Notes under the pieces: generated by a model
What the model was told of the DNA's origin: nothing
The model's input: only the letters and a program-made list of their open reading frames with translations
Databases searched by the model: none
Shown here: one piece after another, positions 56,806-64,000 of the stretch
How the letters are laid out: each line of letters starts with the position of its first letter
Numbering within the stretch: the first letter of the stretch is position 1
Made by a program: the position numbers and the translations under genes
Assembly (NCBI GenBank): GCA_038496445.1
Contig: JALMLS010000321.1
Span: forward strand, 1-64,000
Direction of reading: 5' to 3'
Length of the DNA: 64,000 nucleotides
Source: Trichosphaerium sp. ATCC 40318
Taxonomy: Eukaryota; Discosea; Flabellinia; Trichosidae

Positions 56806-59118
56806 ATGGCGGGTTGGGCAAGAAACTTGAGTTCAAAAGCGCGATTGAAACTACGTACGTCACCATTAGACCGACAGGCACTAACATGTCAAATAGGCGA
56901 CCCTACCAGATTTTTTGGGGAGCAACAACGCAAAAAAAAAGGCTACTGGAACGACAAGGAGAATCAAAGTCGTTGCATCGATGAGGTTGGACAACGTACA
57001 GTTTAAATTAAATTTACAACATGCCATTCTTATTTATCGGTAGAATTACGTATCTTCGTACTCAGTGATTGGTATAAAGCAAATACGCGTGACATACAGA
57101 CAAAAGGAGGCCAACAACTACTAAAAAAGTAAGTGAACCATTTAACATGCCTCTGGCGCTCTTAATAGTCGAGGCCTCTTTTGCAAGCCTATAAACTCAT
57201 ATTGTTATTGTCAGGTACGATAATTCGTACTCTACTGCTCTGGTAGCGCTTTATCCCGATTACTCATGGAATCCAAGCAAATTCGAGTACGTTGCGAGCT
57301 CTTTACGTCGTTTCATTCAGATTAAACAGCAAAAAATAGCTTTTTTGTTTGGGTTTTTTTTAATACCTTGTGCACGTTTCTCTAACATCACCATCAATTA
57401 GCACAGTACCAACATACTACTGGGATGATATAGCAAAACAAAGGGCTAAATTTGATCAAGTAGCACGTGATAATGGCGTAAAGTTATTCAGTGATTGGAA
57501 CAGATTCTCATGGGAAGATCTTTGTCATCGTGGATGTACAACAATTTTACAAAAGTGCGTTGATTGCTGTAAAATATTCTTTTCAATATTCACCGTTAAA
57601 CAAATCAAAGCCAAACATCAACTAGAAGTTCCCTATTGAGAAATGAAACAACCAAAAAAAAGAAGATTTCTTTCCATGTATTTTACTTCCCCAAGTGCCC
57701 TCCTTGTGATGTTATATTAAATTTACCTAGGTATAAAAACTCTATATCTGAGGCACTTGATACGTTATATCCGAAATCCGATTGGGCACAGTATGAGCTT
57801 GCGTATGTCTTCAGTTCTTTTTTCCTTTTTTTTTTTTTTATGACTTACTTATTTATCTAGTGTGGCTCAGCATAAACACGAAGCACTTCGTGCTCAACGT
57901 GAGGTAAAGCTTGATAGTGTAGGATATCAACATGGTATTAAAGTTCTTGATGATTGGTATAAGATTTCTGTTTTGGCGTCTGTAGCTCACTTGAAAAAAT
58001 GGTACCCTTTCTTTTTTTGTTTTGAACTAGCTTGATCAAATTGATGGTTAATTATTTACCTTTAGTTTTGATGGTAATCTTGTATCTGCGCTTAGACATG
58101 TATACCCTGATCATACATGGGAGGAATGGCGATTTAAGTATGTATAAGTGTAAAAACTTGTTTCAAAGAAAAAAAAACTTGTATTGATTATTTGTAGCTG
58201 TCCTAGCGGTTCTGTAGTAAATGACTATATGGCAAGGTTAGAAAAAATAGCTCAGAGTTTGGGCGTCAAGTATTTGGATGATTGGATTAATGTATCGAAG
58301 TCAGAAATGATACGAAGTGGCGGCCATTTCATTATGAAAAAGTACACAAAAAAAACCGATGTTGGTTACTTCAGCCTCGAAATTATTTTTCCAAAAGCAC
58401 ATAGATCTTGAATGTAAACCAATAGGTTTTATTTTAAGGATATTAAAACGACATTGAGTACCCCATGTGGCTACAAAATGTTAAAGGTTTTTTTGGGTTT
58501 TTTTTCAATGTCTAATTTTCTTTGAAGGTATGGCGGCTCGTTATCACGTCTTCTATCTGTACTGTACCCTGATTATGAATGGAATTTTGATCAAAAAGCT
58601 CCTCTTAATTACTGGACAGAGACAGCTAATGTTGCAGTATGGATGAGAGGTGCTGAACAAGAACTTGGTGTAAAACAACCATCTGATTGGTATCGAGTAT
58701 CAAGGAAGCAACTTGAAGATTTGAATGGTCGTGGTTTATCACATTACTTCCCTTCAGTTCTTAAACAGATATATCCTGAGTACGCATGGGATGATGCGTT
58801 ACTAGACAACGCCGACAGGCGTTCTATTCAGCGGTACGCATTTTTTATCATTTTTTTTCTTTTCTTCAAAACCCGATTTCTCTTCGAGCTTTTCAGCGAT
58901 ATACATATGTATATATCTCCTCGACTTAGCTCTGTATTCCTTCAAAATACTCTGTAACATCTCAGAACACTTGTATATAAAGCAATAAGCTATAGAAAAC
59001 CCGTCAAAAATCACGAACACTTGTGACCAATTTTTTTTCTTTTTCGAACCCTGACTTTATTTTGTGTTTGTTTAGCATGGTTGTTTTAAATATCAAGGAC
59101 CTATTTGCAATATCTTAA
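56806..59118 (+). CDS. tandem DWY/YP..W repeat protein, possibly mitochondrial
   Basis: Start ATG 56806 with an Arg/Lys-rich, acid-poor N-terminus (MAGWARNLSSKARLKLRT) that could be an organelle presequence. Then five or six modules of about 60-70 residues: DWYKANTRDIQTKGGQQLL, DWNRFSWEDLCHRGCTTIL, DDWYKISVLASVAHLKKW, DDWINVSKSEMIRSGGHFI, SDWYRVSRKQLEDLNGRG. Each is followed by a S..AL..LYP(E/D)..W line (ALVALYPDYSWNPSKF; ALRHVYPDHTWEEWRF; VLKQIYPEYAWDD). Modules sit on separate exons. The last exon (59076-59118, MVVLNIKDLFAIS) joins in phase. Similar unnamed repeats occur in fungi, algae and oomycetes to my recollection; function unknown. Confidence 0.75.
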
Positions 59119-60274
59119 TATTGGTGATTTTTGATAGTATGTAAATACAACAAGAAAGAAATGAACGCACATTTAAGGAGATGAAGTCAACGTACATCAC
59201 CATTATTCACTGTGAGCGGAAAAGCAGCTTTCCTCACCTTCCGCTTGGTCTTTACTGGTGTCTTTAAACCTGATAATAGAATCACCTTGTTACTGATAGG
59301 TTCTGGGCTATCTCTAGCTACACGTGACAAACGGTATGGTTTTTTTTTTGAGACGATTGCTTCATTTGTATTAAATTTACTCTACTAAGTCTTGAATAGC
59401 TTGTCATTGAGAGTAATAGTCATAAGTGATTACCCTCACACGGTAGAATCAGCTCAGTATACAGTCTATCCTTTGTGTTCATGGCACCTATATGCCATCA
59501 TTGAATTACAAGGAAGCAATTAATCGAGGTTTGAACTTGGTATCTGGTGTAATACACCGAAACTAGGTATGACAGAAAAAAGACACTATTGACTTTTGGC
59601 TGTACTAGAAAAATAAAAACAGCAGTAGAAACAGATACTGTTGCTAAAAGAGCGTAATATAATATAAGGACCAAACAGGAATTGAAAACAAAGCGCCTCT
59701 CTACTAGGTGTTGACATGTTGGAATTTTCTATAAACTTGCCTGTTTTAACCAATGACACTACAATAAAAAATTGTCAGCTATACCTATTGTACTTCCTTA
59801 CACATTGTAGTGTTTTGTTGGTTTACATTCAATTATGACGGTCTACTCTATACCATAAACTTTGTGTGAAAGAATATGATGTAGTTGTATTATCAGCTGC
59901 ATGTTTCCTTCTTCAGTTTTTGTTGGTCAATGCCTTTACGGTTTTTCTGTCTTTAGATGTTTTGTATTACTCTACACCTTTCCACTTTTGTTGTGTGTTA
60001 CCTCTTCTTTAAAGGTAAGCCAAGACTTTTATTTTGTTGATTTGAACCAGTGACCTAGAGATCTACAGTCTCCCGCTCTACCAACTGAGCTATGGTGAGG
60101 AGGTGATGGTGACAAATTACGACACCGCCTGTTCGACAACAGAACATCCACAGCTGTACAGCCATTCATACGGAAGATACCTTGATGCAAGATGTCAAAG
60201 GTACTCTCACTACTATACCTGATACACGTATACAACAATGTATGTAAGAATTCTATTTTATTCAAGTAGGATGT
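59119..60274. other. intergenic, with one possible minus-strand exon
   Basis: Mostly featureless AT-rich DNA. At about 59208-59385 the minus strand has an open basic frame (VARDSPEPISNKVILLSGLK, TKRKVRKAAFPLTVNNG) ending at a GTACGT donor. This may be an exon of a small unrecognised gene. A tRNA-Tyr-like fragment lies at 60038-60100. Confidence 0.35.
60038..60100 (-). pseudogene. tRNA-Tyr-like sequence lacking its 3' end
   Basis: From 60100 on the minus strand: CCTCACC (acceptor 5' strand), ATAGCTCAGTTGGTAGAGCG (D arm/box A), an anticodon arm with GACTGTAGATC (anticodon GUA) and GGTTCAAATC (box B-like). The 3' T-stem and acceptor strand (expected GGTGAGG) are replaced by AACAAAATAAAAG. No intron. 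A truncated tRNA or the head of a tRNA-derived SINE. Confidence 0.7.
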
Positions 60275-61110
60275 TCAAGCAGCATGTGATACAACACCAA
60301 TTAATGGGAAGTTATTACCAGTGTGTAAGAATCCTTCTACCCATACAGTAGCTATATCGTACTCGTTCAATCTCAAAGGGACCTAACACGTGATGAGAAA
60401 TCAAAAAAACAAAAGTATGTGGTTACTTTCAATACATCAACAACTTTGGTTCCATTTACAGTAGAAAACACCATGTCGCTGTAGGTCGGCACTGGAGCAA
60501 CAAAAACGACTGATTCTTGGAACTTTAAGGGGTAGATATAAAATTCTTCTTTAAATGAAACATAGGGAGCGCTATCAGGGCTTAGATTAACAACACGAAC
60601 TGCAGAGTGTCCCTACATATTTCAAAGTAAGCAACTTCAACTTCTTCAGATAATCGTGCCTGTTTATGTATGGTCACATTGTCAGGAAGAAGTGACAGTA
60701 TCGTCACAGGGCCATTATTAGCGGTATAAAGAGAATAATGCTTATCTGCTTCCACAATAAACCTTTAATTTAACATCAATAATTTCGCTACAACGCATTT
60801 GACGTACTTTCCACGTGTGAGGGTTTTGCCCGATTCTGGGAGCACAACTTCAAACTGGTGTTCCCCAGCTGGGATACTGCTATAGGAGCTCACGTTACCA
60901 TAGTATATGTTCTTAAATAGCTAAATGCAGATTAACACCAAAAGGCCAACAAGTAGCGTAGAAGGTATCACGTGCACGCACCGACTGTCCAGTACCATCG
61001 TAAATATTTACAGCAGGAAAAAAAGGTATAGCGTTAACTACTCGCAAGTGTTGGGCATTAGAGACAACAAAGGAAATTACAAGCAAAACTAAAGCGCAAC
61101 GCATTACCAT
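60275..61110 (-). CDS. secreted protein with two DUF4397 modules
   Basis: Start ATG 61110, signal peptide MVMRCALVLLVISFVVSNA. First module: LRVVNAIPFFPAVNIYDGTG, then across an intron (GTGCGT...TTTAG, about 60918-60986) LFKNIYYGNVSSYSSIPAG and FEVVLPESGKTLT. Next KHYSLYTANNGPVTILSLLP, then a second module opening VRVVNLSPDSAPYVSF. It ends at TGA 60275-60277 (HTGNNFPLIGVVSHAA). DUF4397 is a beta-sandwich found in secreted bacterial and protist proteins, role unknown. The first intron contains a CACGTG (60969). The neighbouring PARP is on the same strand. Confidence 0.75.
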
Positions 61111-61210
61111 TTGTTTAAGTACTTTGTAGAAGTGGTGACTGCAGCTGACTTTAGAAAATTGAGTTAGTTGGTTCTTTAAGCTTCGAATTCGAATTGTTTT
61201 TGTATGAAGT

Positions 61211-61216
61211 CACGTG
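61211..61216. promoter_or_regulatory. CACGTG 101 bp upstream of the DUF4397 gene
   Basis: Sits between the PARP stop (61320) and the DUF4397 start (61110), both minus strand. Confidence 0.3.
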
Positions 61217-61319
61217 TTTTGCTTATGTTGTTCATTGTTGTGGTACAGTGGAGACATGTCCAATAGCTCAGTCGCATGAACAATAAGTTTATTTTTGAAA
61301 TTACAAAAAAAAAAGTAAG

Positions 61320-62951
61320 TCACGTGTCATAAAACACAACAAACTGCGGTATCACCTGACTTTCCTAAAACAAAAGTTTATACTTGTTGAAATATAGTCA
61401 AAAGGGACATACAGTAAAAAAGACCATTTCATCATACTGAGGTTTGATAGGCATGTCTTCATATGCATCCGCAAGTGCACTGTATGCTACTTCATTTACT
61501 CTATCGGTTTTTGGAACTACAGGGATGTAGTGACAGTCATAATTTTCAAAGCTACCATGTCCAGCAAGCAGTGGCTCATCACTTCTCACCTAAGTTCAAA
61601 GTAAACTAAAAATACAAACTAATGCGAAGCAGAAACTTGCTTCGACAATCTCATATTACACTTAACAAAGAGGACGTACAACTGGAAAAATATTACCAGC
61701 GATTGCTGTAATGAGAAGCATAGCTCCCTTTCCATAAACACGACCAGCATAGCCAGCTTGAAAAGCTCCTAAATCAACTGTTAAGCAGCAACAAAAAAAA
61801 AATAGGAATCATCAAAAGGTCATTCATTTCCTTCATGTGTACCATATATTCCATTACCAAAGAATCCTTCATCTGTCTTTGCAAGTGCTGCAAACCCTGT
61901 ATCTAATATAGAACCAATAGATCCTTTATCTGTACCATGCCATAGATGAAATACTTTAACACCACCATAAGTACCACTTGTTAGTCTATCCATTCTATCC
62001 ATTATACGTTGCCTTTGATTTACTGGTCTTCTTAGATGCCAGTTGGGCTCAAATACTTTATTATTAGATCTGTCATCTTGAATAAAATCAATACTGTATA
62101 CAAACAGAAAGACAGAGTCCAACAACAAAACAGTTTGTGTTGAACTAAAAATTTCGAACTGAAAATAACAAAGTTTGACTTATTCGTCAACAAGTTGCTT
62201 GCAACAAATATAAATAGTATTCTAAGAACACGTATTGATTACGAGTGGGCTCTTTTGGTTTTAGTTCACGCAATTGAAAAGATGGAAGGGACTTTGTTAA
62301 CTAATCCGAAAAAAACAAACAAAACTTCAAATGTAAAAAAGAGATTTTAACGTTTCCTCGTACCCAATATTGTTAACCTCTTGTTAAATGCACTAAGTAA
62401 TGTGTCATTCCTGACAGCATATAATGCAGTGATTTTCCAAGACCTCGGCGTAGTAGCATTAAAGTAGTCGGCCACAAAATTATAAGCAAGTGGAAAATTT
62501 GTTGAATTAATCCCGTCTTTTATCAACCGATGTTTAGAGTTGCTAGTCCACTCAGCCGATAGTAACTTATCCGAAAACTGCCACGTATTCTCGCTAGAAC
62601 CCATACCGCGTTCTAGTTTATATAAATTAACAATCACGTGGAGAGGATACCAAGTAATCGCTTTGCAAAGGAAAAAAGAGTAAAACAAGAATGTGGCGTT
62701 GACGTACTGACAATTGAAGAAATAGCCAAGTGACTTGGCAAACTACTTATGTAAGCACCTTGCTGTCCTCTTAGCAATGTTATATCAGTTTCTTGCTTTT
62801 GTATCTTATCAAGAAGACCCTTAATCGTTTCTTTTTGCTCTAGAACCTCAACCTTTAATATTGCTACTTCTTTGTTAAGCTCCTCATTCACTTGATCTTG
62901 CTTAGCCTTATCGGCAGCATAAGTATTCATAAACTTGTTCAAAGCATCCAT
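61320..62951 (-). CDS. coiled-coil PARP (ADP-ribosyltransferase)
   Basis: Start ATG 62951. Exon 1 is a predicted coiled coil (QDQVNEELNKEVAILKVEVL, QKETIKGLLDKIQKQETDI) ending at GTACGTC. The next exon has TNFPLAYNFVADYFNATTP and LYAVRNDTLLSAFNKRLTIL, like the strand before the PARP catalytic core. The catalytic exon (about 61830-62060) carries FHLWHGTDKGSIGSIL (His) and TDEGFFGNGIYGT (Tyr), followed by GYAGRVYGKGAMLLITAIAG. The last exons give PQYDEMVFFT (Glu position) and SQVIPQFVVFYDT before TGA at 61320. The H-Y-E triad is complete. No WGR, macro or zinc-finger partner. The stop codon overlaps a CACGTG. Confidence 0.8.
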
Positions 62952-62998
62952 TATTGCAGTATTGCTATTTGACCCACGTTCCTTCAATTTTCATTAAT

Positions 62999-63004
62999 CA
63001 CGTG
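62999..63004. promoter_or_regulatory. CACGTG 48 bp upstream of the PARP start
   Basis: AATCACGTGATAA just before the PARP first exon on the minus strand. Confidence 0.35.
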
Positions 63005-63174
63005 ATAAGAACCGTCAACAACTTTTTTTTTGAGACAAAAAAAAATACAAAGAACAAGTGCGTACTTTATTTTGTTTTGTTTTTGGTTTTGACGCGTTAG
63101 ATCCGCCCCTCGTGTTCTAAGAGATGTATTCAGTAAATAAATCGTTTAAAAACCGAACAAACTAGACGTACAGT

Positions 63175-63436
63175 TGCCGAATTACCGCGTCGGCGTGGAG
63201 ATTGTTTTTTAACGTTTGCGGTAATCTGAGATAAACTTTTGCCTGATTTTAACTCATTTTTACACCAATCAATCTCTTCAGCTGTTGGATTATTAATACC
63301 CTTACAAAATACGAATTATTTTCATATTTACGTCAAAACACAGAAAGATTCGAGTTTTTGACGTTTATTCTTCATTAAAAATAGTCTGTACCATTTGTTG
63401 TAGCATCTGTGCTACTGTTGATCTATCTCTAGACAT
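63175..63436 (-). CDS. small unidentified protein, partial model
   Basis: From ATG 63436: MSRDRSTVAQMLQQMVQTIF, then probably spliced to an exon at about 63175-63300 (NNPTAEEIDWCKNELKSGKS ... ANVKKQSPRRRGNSAT) ending at GTACGTC. Amphipathic start and basic tail. No family recognised. Later exons, if any, are not seen. Confidence 0.35.
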
Positions 63437-63751
63437 TGCCGAAGTATTTTTTACCTGGCTAATGGCAAAATTCTAATGTCTAAGTTTATAAACTTGATCA
63501 TTCAATGAAACTGGGTTCCTCAACTAAAACCAATTTGCTTTGTTCTTGCCATTGTATAGCTTTTTTCCTCATTTTAAACATACTCCAAAGTGCGTACACT
63601 AATATCCTATTGACTCCCTGTAGCTGTCCCAATGTGCCCTTCCTCTGAGATAACACAGTTTTAGAGTGCTCGCGGGCTTTGCATTGCTCTATATGTGTTC
63701 TTATCTACTGTAGAGTATGGACTAACTGGTACCATCATAGGGTGCCATACT

Positions 63752-64000
63752 TTACCTTCGGGAAATGGTTATGACTGTAAGTAAATGAGCGCTTGTACCT
63801 GTGCGTTCACGAAAGTTCATAGATTCTAGTTTGTTTTCTTGCGGAAAATCTATTGGTAGGTTTGGCTCATGGTATTTTAAAGTACACCCTAAGCTATGCA
63901 AGTCACCCTTCCACCTTTTTAAATGATAAGTAATAGAAAGTAAGCACAAAAGGCATACCAGAATGGTATAGCGACCAAACAAACACCTACAAAAAATTAG
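63752..64000 (-). CDS. edge fragment of an unidentified gene
   Basis: An open minus-strand frame running from near the window end (after TTTTGTAG at about 63990) to a GTACAAG donor at about 63800. It gives a hydrophobic run (TILVCLLCLLSITYHL) then RWKGDLHSLGCTLKYHE and QENKLESMNFRERT. It looks like an exon of a membrane protein or an exon with an adjacent intron; most of the gene lies outside. Confidence 0.35.
   Translation of the reverse strand, partial: LIFCRCLFGRYTILVCLLCLLSITYHLKRWKGDLHSLGCTLKYHEPNLPIDFPQENKLESMNFRERTGTSAHLLTVITISRR

Overview
The window is nuclear DNA of a single-celled eukaryote. Nearly every gene is cut by short introns (about 45-150 nt) that end in AG and very often start GTACG. 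The genes are eukaryotic: a PAK-type kinase, U2AF35, a Ras/Rap GTPase, a CLU protein, a chromodomain helicase, a PARP, mitochondrial ribosomal protein uL11, secretory surface proteins, P450s and a tRNA-Ser. I cannot name the species. The mixture (F-box, LRR, MORN-like and ankyrin families, PAK/Ras/CRIB signalling, CLU-TPR-LRR, secreted GH42-like enzyme) suggests an amoeboid or other free-living protist. Genes are dense, intergenic gaps are usually a few hundred bases, and the AT-rich sequence is full of homopolymers.

Layout. 0-4.2 kb: 3' part of an unknown gene, uL11m, and an SH3-CRIB-STE20 kinase, all on +. 4.9-13.3 kb: a MORN-type gene with one frameshift, then an F-box/LRR pseudogene split by two LINE insertions. 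The first LINE is full length with both ORFs open, a 14-bp target duplication and a poly(A) tail. The second is a 5'-truncated, reversed copy of another family with a 17-bp duplication. 13.7-19 kb: a small unknown gene, U2AF35, a polytopic membrane protein on -, and an RNase H-bearing LINE remnant. 20-25.5 kb: a proline-rich GPI-anchored surface protein, a partial CNNM-like gene containing a palindromic intron, and a type I surface protein. 26-31.8 kb: one long CLU-TPR-LRR gene on - with a tRNA-Ser inside an intron.

32-46.8 kb: an intact F-box/LRR paralogue, an intact F-box-like/MORN paralogue, then three related P450 genes (one a pseudogene interrupted by a truncated Bax-inhibitor-1 gene) around a secreted GH42-like glycosidase. 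47.4-50.9 kb: a gene that reads as ankyrin repeats, F-box and a Ras-like GTPase in one transcript. 51-55 kb: a truncated CHD-like helicase and a phytanoyl-CoA-dioxygenase-like gene. 55-59 kb: a TA-flanked MITE, a Ras/Rap GTPase and a protein built from repeated DWY...YP..W modules. 60-64 kb: a partial tRNA-Tyr-like sequence, a DUF4397 secreted protein, a coiled-coil PARP and two fragments at the right edge.

Two patterns run through the window. First, the palindrome CACGTG occurs about 60 times, several-fold above expectation; it sits mostly in short introns and 8-100 bp upstream of start codons. Second, GTACG is the dominant 5' splice site, which let exon phases be checked by hand. Exon boundaries given here are hand-read and not transcript-verified.
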